In this document: piece by piece, positions 17,078 to 26,137 of the stretch
Numbering within the stretch: position 1 is the first letter of the stretch
How the letters are laid out: each line of letters opens with the position of its first letter
NCBI RefSeq assembly: GCF_002797675.1
Contig: NZ_PGEX01000001.1
Coordinates: 1,426,001-1,490,000, forward strand
Direction of reading: 5' to 3'
DNA: 64,000 nucleotides
Source of the DNA: Hallerella succinigenes
Lineage (GTDB): Bacteria > Fibrobacterota > Fibrobacteria > Fibrobacterales > Fibrobacteraceae
Position numbers and translations under genes: made by a program
Notes under the pieces: generated by a model
Seen by the model: the letters and a program-made list of their open reading frames with translations, nothing else
Told to the model about the DNA's origin: nothing
Databases searched by the model: none

Positions 17078-18937
17078 TTAATACTTCGCCTTGAGTACAT
17101 TCGGGCATTCGACTTCGGTGTAAGTATGGTTCGGGTTGCCTGCGGCTTCCATGAAGTTCGCGAGGAAGAGGCAACCTTCCTTGGCCTGAGCGTCGCTGCT
17201 GAAGCTGGCGTTGCACTTTTTCACCAAACAAGCCTTACGATCGGTGAGGTAATTGACACCATCGGAGTATCCCACTTCTTTTTCGCATTCGCTAAGGAGA
17301 CCGCCGTATTGGGCGCCCTGGCTACCCCAGCCGTAGCCGGCGGTTCCGTTGAAGATACCGACGCCGCCGCCTGGGATCATGATGTCGAACTGGCCTTGGT
17401 TCACATCTGAACCGATATTTGTCACCATGACAATCAGCTTTTTGCCGACGAGAGCCTTGTGGTTGGCCTTGGTTTCGTATTTGCCCGTACCCGTGAAGGT
17501 CAGTTGGAAGCACTTTCCGCATTGGCCACCATTGGACGCGGGGACAGCCGCAAAGGCGAAGCCGATGTTGTCGCAACCGCTAATCGTAAATGGAATTTGG
17601 CTTGTGCAAGTAGCAGCGGAACCGCCATCACAGACGCTCTTGGCGTTGAAGTCGCTGAGTTCGGTTTTTCCGTTGGCGTTGCACTGCTTTGCTTCGTTTC
17701 CGTTGCCCGCATTTGCGGACCAAGAACAGCTTGGCTTACAGCCGTCCCAATAGCGGGTTGCCCAGCCGGAGCCGCTAGATCCGCTCTTTGTGACGATAGT
17801 CGGGCAGCCGGTAGAGATGCTGACAGAACTCGAAGAAGCGACAGAACTCGAAGAAGCGACTGAGCTCGAGGAACGCACGCTCGAAGAAGACGATCTAGCG
17901 GAGCTTGAGCTAACAATCTGCTGAACGCTCGAAGAGCTGACAAACGTGGCGTTGCCGACATTTATCGTTAGGGAGAAAGCTCCATCGCTGAATGTGAAGG
18001 TTTCTGTAGAAGTTCCATCGGCAAAGTAATCAGGAACTGTACCCGTTACGGTATAGGTCTTCGCGTTTTCGTCAAATTTTGTCGTGAGCCAATAGAGCGT
18101 CCAGTTGCGGGACGGTTCTGCTGTAACGCCGCTAAAGACGATGGTCGAAATCGAAGCGTTCTTGGCAACGGTCTGGGTCAGATTTCCGGTTACGGTAATG
18201 CTCCCGCTTTGCTGCTGACTTGCAGAAGAAAGGATAACGGATGCGGAGGAGTTGGTAACGACAGAAGTGGAAGACTTTCCGGTAGAAGTGGAAGACTTTT
18301 CGGAAATGATTGTGCCGTTGGTATCCACAACAGTTCCGTCTGTAAGAGTAATGTTGCCCGAATCGGAGTCAAAAGTTCCGATAATGTTGCCATTTGCATC
18401 CCGGACGGTCATGTCGGAATAGATATCGCCGACCACAACACTTGCGACGAGAGTCGCACTTGAATCTACAGAAATCGAAGAACTGCTAGCGACAGTTGCA
18501 CTCGAAGTTTTGGTCGCTTCGGAAATCACGTTACCGGAAAGATCCTGAACGGAACCGTCGGTGAGGGTGATGCTCTTGCCGTCTTCATTGAGAATGCCGA
18601 TGATGCTTCCGCTCAAGTCGGTGACGTTGCCATTATTGTCGATGAGGTAGCCGATTGAGGTGATGTTCGGAAGCAGAGTCGTATCTGCAGCAAGGAAAGT
18701 GTTGCCGGCAGCATCGGTAATGGTTCCGTCTGCGTTCAACTGACCGGCAGTTTCGCCCGTGGCAAGGTTGTAAACGATGCCTGTCGCCGGGTCAATGGTG
18801 TAACCGCCGACGTAATATGGCAGTTCCGAAACCCTCGGTGTGTCGTTATCGGAAGATTCGTTGGACGAACTTTCTCCGCAGTTCCATGTAAAGAGAGCTG
18901 CGGAGAGGGTGATAATAGATAAGTAACGTTTTTTCAT
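17078..18937 (-). CDS. GH45 endoglucanase lipoprotein with repeated N-terminal modules
   Basis: An approximately 619-residue secreted lipoprotein. The signal and lipobox (LFTWNC) suggest anchoring to the envelope, with the catalytic part at the cell surface. The N-terminal half holds repeats of a short beta motif (GNIIGTFDSDSG, LTDGTVVDTNG and variants). Polyserine linkers lead to a C-terminal GH45 domain of about 220 residues. Both catalytic Asp positions are present, in RYWDGCKPSC and in GQFDIMIPGGGVG. Numerous Cys residues would form disulfides. GH45 enzymes cleave internal beta-1,4-glucan bonds with inversion. The start is 18,937, with AGAGGA six bases before it; ATG 18,940 is the alternative. 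A paralogue lies directly upstream. Confidence 0.88.
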   Translation of the reverse strand: MKKRYLSIITLSAALFTWNCGESSSNESSDNDTPRVSELPYYVGGYTIDPATGIVYNLATGETAGQLNADGTITDAAGNTFLAADTTLLPNITSIGYLIDNNGNVTDLSGSIIGILNEDGKSITLTDGSVQDLSGNVISEATKTSSATVASSSSISVDSSATLVASVVVGDIYSDMTVRDANGNIIGTFDSDSGNITLTDGTVVDTNGTIISEKSSTSTGKSSTSVVTNSSASVILSSASQQQSGSITVTGNLTQTVAKNASISTIVFSGVTAEPSRNWTLYWLTTKFDENAKTYTVTGTVPDYFADGTSTETFTFSDGAFSLTINVGNATFVSSSSVQQIVSSSSARSSSSSVRSSSSVASSSSVASSSSVSISTGCPTIVTKSGSSGSGWATRYWDGCKPSCSWSANAGNGNEAKQCNANGKTELSDFNAKSVCDGGSAATCTSQIPFTISGCDNIGFAFAAVPASNGGQCGKCFQLTFTGTGKYETKANHKALVGKKLIVMVTNIGSDVNQGQFDIMIPGGGVGIFNGTAGYGWGSQGAQYGGLLSECEKEVGYSDGVNYLTDRKACLVKKCNASFSSDAQAKEGCLFLANFMEAAGNPNHTYTEVECPNVLKAKY

Positions 18938-18983
18938 CATGATTCCTCTGCTTGGATCCAAACACACACACCGTTAAGTTCTA

Positions 18984-20390
18984 TTACTTATTGCAACCCT
19001 GCGGATAACTGTCGGAAAGACATTCGAGGGTGTCCAAGGCGCCGCCCGTATAGGTAGACCAGTCGTCCTTCCAAGCAATGCGAGTATCCTTGGTGGTGTT
19101 GATGGTTGTTTTATACTTGTCGATCAGGTATTGCGGGCATTCGATTTCTTCCCAGTTGTAAGTCGGGTTGTCGGCGGCCATGTACCAGTCGGCAAACCAA
19201 TTACAGCCCTTGAGAAGGTTGTCGTAGCCGGTAAATGCCGCTGCGCACATATCCTTCACGCATTCCTGATACTTGGCGACCGTATTATCGTAACCGAGAG
19301 ACTGCTGGCAGTAAGTCAGGAAGCCACCGTACTGAGCGCCCCATTGTACGTTGGAACCGCTCACCATGGTAGAAAGAGCGTCATAAAGACCGACGCCACC
19401 ACCCGGGACCATCATGTCGAACTGGCCTTCTTCCACGTCATAACCGATGTTCGAAGCCATCACGATCATGTGCTTGCCGGCAAGAGCCTTGTGCGTTGCC
19501 TTGACATCGTTTGCATGGTTTCCACCATTGAATTGAATGTGGTAGCACTTACCGCAACCCGCATTTCCGCTACCCGGTGCGGCGACAAAGCCATAAGAAA
19601 GCGTATCGTTCACGGCGACAGGAGCCATATCCGTGCAGGCGAATGCGCCGCTACTTCCACCGCCACGATCGCTCGAGCAGGCGCTGGTTGTGCCCTGATA
19701 GCCCATCCAATACTGCTGAACGTTATAGCTCAAGGTGTAAGTCGGAATTTCAACGTCGTGAATGTTGCAGTTGCGGGCCGTGGTGTAGCTTGCCTGGTAG
19801 GTCGCTTCGCTCGTGGTGTCCACGTTACCCGGCCAAGAGCAGTGCGGTTTGCAAGCATCCCAGTAGCGGGAGCTCCAACCGGTGGCACCATTGTTCAAAA
19901 GGGAGTTCAAAACAGGAACTTCGTAACCGCTCGGGTCCATGACACCGCTACCGCTAAAACCGGCTGTGCTGCTCGAAGAAACGGTTTCTACAGCTTCGCT
20001 GCTCGAACTAGCGATGTCTCCGCTGGCCGAAGACGTTACGTCGCCCGTTGTTGCTGAAGACGTGATGTCGCCTGTCGCGGCAGAAGATGTCGGGCCGGAA
20101 ATCACCGTGCCGTTCGTATCGACAACGCTTCCGTCGATCAAGGTAATTGTACCAGTGGCCGAATCAAATGTACCGATGACGTTGCCGCTTGCATCGCGTA
20201 CGGTCATATCGGAATAAATTTCGCCAACTGTCACGGTGGCGACCAAAGTGGCGCTCGGATCTGCGGTAATCGCTGCGCTCGAAGACGAAGCGTCTGCGGG
20301 GTCTAAACCGCTCGAAGAATCACTCGAACAGTTCCATGTAAAGACAGCTGCACATACAAGCAGAGCGGCTTTTGCAAAAGGAAATTTCAT
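18984..20390 (-). CDS. GH45 endoglucanase lipoprotein, paralogue of the next gene
   Basis: A 468-residue secreted lipoprotein. The lipobox is FTWNC, near residue 21. One copy of the IYSDMTVRDASGN module precedes Ser/Thr-rich linkers. The GH45 domain starts near residue 165. Catalytic Asp residues are in SSRYWDACKPHCSW and GQFDMMVPGGGVG. The domain contains an insertion (about residues 195-245, TYTLSYNVQQYWMGY region) that the downstream paralogue lacks. A C-terminal extension ends in CLSDSYPQGCNK. The two genes run in the same direction with 46 bases between them and are probably one transcription unit. The shared module and lipobox context indicate tandem duplication followed by divergence. 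Confidence 0.88.
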   Translation of the reverse strand: MKFPFAKAALLVCAAVFTWNCSSDSSSGLDPADASSSSAAITADPSATLVATVTVGEIYSDMTVRDASGNVIGTFDSATGTITLIDGSVVDTNGTVISGPTSSAATGDITSSATTGDVTSSASGDIASSSSEAVETVSSSSTAGFSGSGVMDPSGYEVPVLNSLLNNGATGWSSRYWDACKPHCSWPGNVDTTSEATYQASYTTARNCNIHDVEIPTYTLSYNVQQYWMGYQGTTSACSSDRGGGSSGAFACTDMAPVAVNDTLSYGFVAAPGSGNAGCGKCYHIQFNGGNHANDVKATHKALAGKHMIVMASNIGYDVEEGQFDMMVPGGGVGLYDALSTMVSGSNVQWGAQYGGFLTYCQQSLGYDNTVAKYQECVKDMCAAAFTGYDNLLKGCNWFADWYMAADNPTYNWEEIECPQYLIDKYKTTINTTKDTRIAWKDDWSTYTGGALDTLECLSDSYPQGCNK

Positions 20391-20638
20391 AGAAACCTCG
20401 TCCCGTCGGACTTGATCAAATTTGACGGATTTAAAATAATTTCGGCCGTCTTATTTTTCTTGTAAAATTCTCTTCACTGTGATTAAGTGTTCTTTAATCG
20501 TTCCCAAGGAATCTTTTTTGTATTTTATGTAAGAAAAAGAAAACAAAGTTTTGAGCGGGAAAAAAGTTGGAAACAAAAAGGGTGTGGAATATCATTCGGG
20601 GACGCTTGATTTGTAAATAGTTAGTATTTTTATAGAAA

Positions 20639-22111
20639 ATGAACAAGCATTTATTAACTCTGATTTTGATGGGATCTAGCCTTGCGCTGTCCGAGCCTCT
20701 TTCTTTACAAGATGCGATGCAGAAAGCGAAGCAGAAGAATCCCCAGTTGGTGGCGAGTAAAACGCACCTCGACAAGGCAGAAGCGCAAAAGACTTCTGCA
20801 CGTTCTCTTTTTATGCCAAAGCTTTCGATTACCGGTAAGGTGACAAAGATCGATGACGATATCACGATCGACCTTCGCGATATGCGCACGGCGATTCTCG
20901 GGTCGAATTACGCTTCGACTTACACGAGCGTTTACGCGCTCGCCAGTCAGCAATATGCCGCTTATGGAGACGAGGGGAAGGCGATGGCTCAGAAGGCAGC
21001 TGGAACTGCAGCTACTCAGGGACAGCAGACTTTGGCGGCACAGATGCCCGAAGACAAGTTCAAGTTAAAAGTTCAGGATGACCTCTTCTTCAATGCGACG
21101 GCGACTCTTGTATGGCCGATCTTCACCGGTGGCAAGATTTATTCCGCCTACAAGGCTTCGACGGAAAACGTAGAAGCGGAAAAGGCGGCATACAATCTCG
21201 TCGAAAACACCGTGATGATGGAAGTCTGCACGCGGTACTTTACCGTGCGCCTCGCCGAAGAAATGGTTTCGCTTCGCACGGAAGCCTACAATACGATTCA
21301 GGCGCACGTCGATCAGGCGAAGAAGCTTGAAGAAGGCGGTCAGATCTCTCGAGCCGAGCGTTTGCGCGCTGAAGTCGCTTTTGTCGAAGCGGAAACGGAA
21401 AAGGACAATGCGGAACGCGACCTTTCGCTTGCCCGTCTCGCCTTGGCGAATACGCTCGGTGAAAGTGATACCGCTCTCACAACGACCACTTCGATCGTGC
21501 CGAAGGAACTTTCGGAAAGCCTTGAAGAATACAAGAAGCGCGCGATTGAAAATTACCCCGGCATGAAACAGCTTGAACAGGCGAAAAAGCGCAGCGAACG
21601 AGCCGTGACCGCAGCCCGTGGCGACTACTTCCCGACGATAGCGCTCTTCGGCAAAAAGGAGCTTTACACAAAGGATCTGACGATTCTTGAACCGGAATGG
21701 GCCGTGGGCGTTGTCGCCGAATGGAACATTTTCCATGGGGGAGAAACCGCAGGTAAAGTCGCCGAAGCGAAGGCGACTCAGCGCGAAGTCTTGAGCTTGC
21801 AGAATCAGGCGGTGCAAAACATTTCGTTGCTCGTCGAAAAGCGTTACCGCGAATATCAACATGCAAAGGGACGTCTTGAGTCGTTGAAGAAAACGGAAGA
21901 GCTGGCCAAGGAATCCTTGGAAGATCAGCAGAAGGTTTTTAATGCGGGCATGGGAACAAGCTTGGACGTGGTGGATGCCCAGCTTTCCTTGGAACGCCTT
22001 CGCATTGCGATGCTCAAGGCGAATTACGATGCGACGATGGCTTTGGCTGGACTGTTGGAAACCAGCGGTCAGGTAGAAAAGATTCAAGATTATCTGGAGA
22101 GTGGAAAATGA
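20639..22111 (+). CDS. TolC-family outer-membrane efflux protein
   Basis: A 490-residue exported protein with a signal peptide (about residues 1-19) and two outer-membrane-efflux repeats rich in long amphipathic helices. The family's periodic Ala/Glu/Lys helices are visible near residues 170-260 and 385-470. TolC proteins form trimeric channels across the outer membrane and periplasm. The next gene (HlyD family) overlaps its stop by four bases, and two membrane permeases follow, so this is the outer component of one export machine. A large Gln/Ala-rich segment near residues 100-140 is unusual. The start at 20,639 leaves a 248-base divergent gap to the GH45 gene, in which I see no further gene. 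Confidence 0.85.
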   Translation: MNKHLLTLILMGSSLALSEPLSLQDAMQKAKQKNPQLVASKTHLDKAEAQKTSARSLFMPKLSITGKVTKIDDDITIDLRDMRTAILGSNYASTYTSVYALASQQYAAYGDEGKAMAQKAAGTAATQGQQTLAAQMPEDKFKLKVQDDLFFNATATLVWPIFTGGKIYSAYKASTENVEAEKAAYNLVENTVMMEVCTRYFTVRLAEEMVSLRTEAYNTIQAHVDQAKKLEEGGQISRAERLRAEVAFVEAETEKDNAERDLSLARLALANTLGESDTALTTTTSIVPKELSESLEEYKKRAIENYPGMKQLEQAKKRSERAVTAARGDYFPTIALFGKKELYTKDLTILEPEWAVGVVAEWNIFHGGETAGKVAEAKATQREVLSLQNQAVQNISLLVEKRYREYQHAKGRLESLKKTEELAKESLEDQQKVFNAGMGTSLDVVDAQLSLERLRIAMLKANYDATMALAGLLETSGQVEKIQDYLESGK

Positions 22112-23097
22112 AAAAGATTCCCGCTGTTTTGACTTTGGTGATGATTGTCATGCTGCTTGTGGCTGCATTCCTCACGATTCGAAATTTTGCATTGACTCCG
22201 CAGCAGGAATATCTGCAAGGTCAGATCGAAGCCCGCCGTGTGATGGTGGCAGGAAAGCTCCCGGGCCGCATCAGTTCGATTGCGGTGCATGAAGGAGACG
22301 CCGTGAAGAAGGGCGATATCATCGCCGAAATTTCAAGCCCGGAAGTCGAAGCGAAGAAGATTCAGGCGGAAGGCGCTTACAAGGCGGCAAAGGCCCAGGC
22401 GAAGAAGGCTAAAAACGGTGCCCGCTCGGAGCAGATCGATGCCGCGAAGGCAGTGCTTACCCGTGCTGAACAAGCCGCTAGTCTCGCAAAGACGACTTAC
22501 GAACGTGTGCAAAAGCTCTATGATGAAGGCGTGATTCCGGTGCAGAAACGCGACGAAGCGGAAACCCAGATGAACGCCGCTAACGCTCAGGTGGAAGCGG
22601 CCAAGGCTCAGTACACGCAGGCGGTGAACGGTGCCCGTGAAGAAGATAAGGCCGCTGCAAACGCTCTCGTTTTGCAGGCGGACGGTGCGAAGGCAGAAGT
22701 CAAGGCTTACCTCGATGAAACCCGCATCATCGCTCCGATTACGGGTGAAGTTACCCTTAAGATTTCAGAAGAAGGGGAAGTCGTGGGTGCAGGTATGCCG
22801 GTTGTGGCGATTACCGATTTGAAGGACGCTTGGGCGGTCTTCAATGTGCGTGAAGATGAACTGAAGGACATTCAAAAAGGCAAGGCTTTTGAACTCCAGG
22901 TTCCGGCTCTCGACAAGGTGGTTCCGATGGAAGTCTATTACATTGCAAGCGCTGGCAACTATGCGGTTTGGAAGAGCAGCAAGGAAAGCGGAGGCTTTGA
23001 CCTGAAAACCTTCGAAGTGCGCTTGCGTCCGCAGACTCCGGTGGAAGGACTTCGCCCGGGTATGACTGTTCTTTGGAAACGCAATCTGGAGAAGTAA
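22108..23097 (+). CDS. HlyD-family membrane fusion protein
   Basis: A 329-residue periplasmic adaptor. One N-terminal membrane anchor (about residues 6-26) is followed by the lipoyl half-motif VAGKLPGRISSIAVHEGDAV. A coiled-coil hairpin (about residues 80-190, Ala/Lys/Glu-rich) and the returning lipoyl half (TRIIAPITGEVTLKISEEGEVV) come next. It bridges the TolC channel and inner-membrane permeases. Its ATG overlaps the tolC-like stop (ATGA), so translation is coupled. The next start codon is one base after its stop. Confidence 0.87.
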   Translation: MKKIPAVLTLVMIVMLLVAAFLTIRNFALTPQQEYLQGQIEARRVMVAGKLPGRISSIAVHEGDAVKKGDIIAEISSPEVEAKKIQAEGAYKAAKAQAKKAKNGARSEQIDAAKAVLTRAEQAASLAKTTYERVQKLYDEGVIPVQKRDEAETQMNAANAQVEAAKAQYTQAVNGAREEDKAAANALVLQADGAKAEVKAYLDETRIIAPITGEVTLKISEEGEVVGAGMPVVAITDLKDAWAVFNVREDELKDIQKGKAFELQVPALDKVVPMEVYYIASAGNYAVWKSSKESGGFDLKTFEVRLRPQTPVEGLRPGMTVLWKRNLEK

Positions 23098-23098
23098 G

Positions 23099-24241
23099 TT
23101 GCTCCGCAATATTTGGGCAGTTGCTTGGAATGCGTACGCACGGAAGGACCTTCCGACGGTCCTTTTGCTGTTTGTATTCCCGATTGCGCTCTGCACGATG
23201 ATGGTTTCCATGTTTTCGGCAGAGGCTCCGTACAACCTCCCGGTGGGCATTGTCGCGGAAGGCGGGGGAGAACTTCAGGGAAGAATTTTACGCGCGATTG
23301 AAACCACTAAGGCTGCAACGATTACCGTGCGCTGCAAGGACATTTCGGAATGTTCCTCGGCAATGCGCAGTGGGGAAATTCTTGCGTTCGTCTATGTGCC
23401 GCATGACTTGGAAGAAAAGGCGATCCGTTACGAGACGCCCGCGGTTACCGTTTATACGAATGGACAGTCCTTGCTCACGAGCAAGGTGATAACGAACGAC
23501 ATCCGTATGGCCGTGGCGACGCAGGGTGCGGTCCTTGTTCAAAATACGATTCAGAACCCGATCGGCGTAGAAGTTCACATTGTGGGAAATCCGACGGGAA
23601 ATTATGAACATTTTTTGGGCATCGGTCTTGTAATCGCTCTTTTCCATGTGATTGCGATGCTCTTTGGCGCTTACTTCTTTGCGTTTCCGATTCGCGAAAG
23701 GGAAGTGGGAACCTGGCTTTCGGCAGCGGGAAATTCGATGATTGCCGCCTATTTGGGAAGGCTCTTGCCCGCCGTATTTGTGCTTGGAACGGAAATGATG
23801 AGCGTTCTTTTGCTTGTGCGCATGGGAATGCCTGCGCTAGAACCGATAGACCGTGCGGTGCTTTTTGGCGGTGGCTATTTGATGGTGGCGACGTGCATGG
23901 CGCTTGGAGCTTCCTTTGTGGGAATTGTCGGCGAAATGCGCGTTGCGTTGAGTGCGGCGGCGGTTGTTGGCGGGCCTGCTTTTGCGTTTTGCGGTCAAAC
24001 GTTCCCGGTATTTGCAATGCCATTTGTGATTCGTTGCTGGACGTTTATCCTGCCGATTACGCAGATGATGAAGCTCCAGTCGGCATTCTTCTTTGGGCAC
24101 TTGGGGATAGAACGCGCGTTCTGGTCGTTTGAAGTTCTCGCGGTGTTTTTTGTATTTTGGTCGCTTGTGGCGATGCTTACGTTGGGAATTCGTTTGCCGA
24201 GGGCCTTGCGTAAAGAGGAGGCTGAATTATGTTCCGCATGA
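23099..24241 (+). CDS. ABC-2 type permease subunit
   Basis: A 380-residue inner-membrane protein. One N-terminal helix, a periplasmic domain of about 150 residues, and five to six C-terminal helices form the ABC2_membrane_3 layout (as in YhhJ and YbhS/R). It starts at a TTG, one base after the HlyD stop. It would form half of the transmembrane part of an exporter. No ATP-binding subunit is encoded in the operon, so either a distant ATPase serves it or the pair works differently. The substrate is unknown. Confidence 0.78.
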   Translation: MLRNIWAVAWNAYARKDLPTVLLLFVFPIALCTMMVSMFSAEAPYNLPVGIVAEGGGELQGRILRAIETTKAATITVRCKDISECSSAMRSGEILAFVYVPHDLEEKAIRYETPAVTVYTNGQSLLTSKVITNDIRMAVATQGAVLVQNTIQNPIGVEVHIVGNPTGNYEHFLGIGLVIALFHVIAMLFGAYFFAFPIREREVGTWLSAAGNSMIAAYLGRLLPAVFVLGTEMMSVLLLVRMGMPALEPIDRAVLFGGGYLMVATCMALGASFVGIVGEMRVALSAAAVVGGPAFAFCGQTFPVFAMPFVIRCWTFILPITQMMKLQSAFFFGHLGIERAFWSFEVLAVFFVFWSLVAMLTLGIRLPRALRKEEAELCSA

Positions 24242-25452
24242 TCAACCTTCTTTTTAAAGTGGCGCTCACCGAATGGAAAGCTCTCTTAAAGGATCCTGCT
24301 GTGATGCTCGTTGTCGTCTTCGGCGTGATCTTCTATTCGTTCTATTATCCGTATCCGTACAAGAACCAGATTGCGGACAAGGCTCCGGCGGCGATTGTGG
24401 ATTTGGATCATTCCGTGATGTCTCGGCAAATCATTCGTGCGGCTTCCGCGATGCAAGAAGATACGATTGTCGCCATTTATGAAAACGAACTCGAAGCGCA
24501 AAAGGCTCTTGCCGACGAAAAGATTTACGGCTACATGAAGATTCCAAAAGGTCTTGAAAGGGATCTGCGGAACGGTCAGAATGTGTCTGTGGGCGTTTAC
24601 TGCCACGGGGGATTCATTCTTTTGTACGGAAACGTGGCGACGGCTTTTACGACTGCCGCCATGACGGTCGGGGCGACGACACAGGTGAAGCGCATTGTGA
24701 TGCAGGGACATTCCCTGAACGAAGCGATGGCGATCCGCGATCCGGTGTCGACGCGTTTCTTTAGAATGTTCAACGCTTCGGGCGGCTACGGGATTTATGC
24801 GGTGAGTGCCGTGCTGATGATTATTTTACAGCAGACATTACTCGTAGGTGTCGGTGTGATGGGCGGCCCGCGCAAAAACCGTCATTTCAAAGTTTTGAAG
24901 GGCGCCGAAGAAACGGAGAGCGCTCCGCTTTTGATCCGCTACTTTGGGCGTTCGCTTGCGTACATTCTGCACTACATGCTTGCTCTTTTCTTCTTTAAGT
25001 ATGTGATTTATCACGTCTTCGAGTTCCCGGACCGTGGCGATGACGGACTTGTGCTTTTGTTCGGCCTTTTCTTCTTTGGAGCGACGGTGAATATGGGTAT
25101 GTGGATGGCGCAGTTCTTTAAGCACCGTGAAACGGCGTTGTTCGTATTCGCAAGCGTTCCGATTTTTGTCGTGTTCGCTTCGGGCTTTAGCTGGCCTTCG
25201 GGGAATATGCCGCGCTGGATTCAGATGATTGCGTCGTTCATTCCTTCGACGTATGCGATTCCGACGTGGCTCAGTATTCAGAATCTGGGTGCGAACTTCC
25301 ACGAAGTCGCCCCGAACCTGATCAAGCTTTTTCAGCTTTCCGTGTTCTATCTGTCCCTTGCGCTGATACACGCCAAACGGGATGATCTCCTCGCTCCGAT
25401 TTTCCACAGGGCGAAGCGTTTCCGTGCACGGTGGCGCTGCAAGGAACTTTAA
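24229..25452 (+). CDS. ABC-2 type permease subunit
   Basis: A 407-residue paralogue of the preceding permease with the same layout: one N-terminal helix, a soluble periplasmic domain, then several C-terminal helices. The second permease starts inside the first (13-base overlap), indicating tight translational coupling and probable heterodimer assembly. A conserved-looking segment, VDLDHSVMSRQIIRA near residue 62, is typical of ABC2_membrane_3 proteins. It ends the export operon. The lnu(C) transposon begins 87 bases after its stop, so the insertion did not interrupt the operon. Confidence 0.78.
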   Translation: MFRMINLLFKVALTEWKALLKDPAVMLVVVFGVIFYSFYYPYPYKNQIADKAPAAIVDLDHSVMSRQIIRAASAMQEDTIVAIYENELEAQKALADEKIYGYMKIPKGLERDLRNGQNVSVGVYCHGGFILLYGNVATAFTTAAMTVGATTQVKRIVMQGHSLNEAMAIRDPVSTRFFRMFNASGGYGIYAVSAVLMIILQQTLLVGVGVMGGPRKNRHFKVLKGAEETESAPLLIRYFGRSLAYILHYMLALFFFKYVIYHVFEFPDRGDDGLVLLFGLFFFGATVNMGMWMAQFFKHRETALFVFASVPIFVVFASGFSWPSGNMPRWIQMIASFIPSTYAIPTWLSIQNLGANFHEVAPNLIKLFQLSVFYLSLALIHAKRDDLLAPIFHRAKRFRARWRCKEL

Positions 25453-25530
25453 GGCAGCTTCCAGCTTCGATTATTTCGGACGTTTCATTCCGCAGGCGGG
25501 CCCGCAAAGGCTCGCCGGTGGATGTTCCTT

Positions 25531-25538
25531 TTATAAAT
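25531..25538. repeat. Target-site duplication, left
   Basis: TTATAAAT directly before the element's first base. The identical copy is at 27,264-27,271. An 8-bp duplication is typical of IS1595-family transposition. Confidence 0.85.
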
Positions 25539-25619
25539 GGCTATGTCACAACAAACAGTTGATAAATAGCCATTTTTATAGGGGAGTATCAGAACTCCCC
25601 TACAAACTGTTATTTGCAG

Positions 25620-26114
25620 TTATCTATACTCATTTGGAATTTCGATATGAAATGTCTCACACAATAACTTCACATCATGTGCATCATTTTCATCAAACTC
25701 GTATCCCAGATGGAACATTACTTGACTATATGGTTCAATACAGGAAACCTCTATTTCCTCAATTCTTCCTTTACCCGAAAAAGTTTCTACCGGAAAACAA
25801 TCCCCATCATAAAGAATTTCACCTTCGTCCGTATATTCAAAACAATGCAAATCAATAATTCTGTTTTTCAAATCTTCCCATACAGTATGGTTCAATGTTG
25901 TATATTCCATCTTAATCTCATAAAAGCCATTAGCTTTCATTATTTCTATAAAGTTCTGATAATCGTTCTTTTCTACAAGAATGTCAATATCATTATGGGC
26001 TCTTGACTGATATCCAAGAAGAGCATCTACACCCCAGCCACCATCAAGAAAGACTTTAATCTCCGCATCTATTGCAAATTGAAGAATCTGTTTTACATCT
26101 GTTATATTGACCAT
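25620..26114 (-). CDS. lnu(C): Lincosamide nucleotidyltransferase Lnu(C)
   Basis: A 164-residue nucleotidyltransferase that inactivates lincomycin and clindamycin by adding a nucleotide to a hydroxyl. The nucleotide-binding and metal motif GGWGVDALLG...HNDIDI lies near residues 24-45. The sequence from MVNITDVKQIL to IPNEYR and the length agree with my memory of Lnu(C). The ATG at 26,114 is used because it gives the family N-terminus; an extension to 26,183 would overlap the transposase end. It lies inside the IS1595-type element, downstream of the transposase, and is probably transcribed from the element. AT-rich base use, unlike the neighbouring chromosomal genes, fits a Firmicutes source. 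Confidence 0.9.
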   Translation of the reverse strand: MVNITDVKQILQFAIDAEIKVFLDGGWGVDALLGYQSRAHNDIDILVEKNDYQNFIEIMKANGFYEIKMEYTTLNHTVWEDLKNRIIDLHCFEYTDEGEILYDGDCFPVETFSGKGRIEEIEVSCIEPYSQVMFHLGYEFDENDAHDVKLLCETFHIEIPNEYR

Positions 26115-26137
26115 CTTATCATCTCCACAAATTCTAA

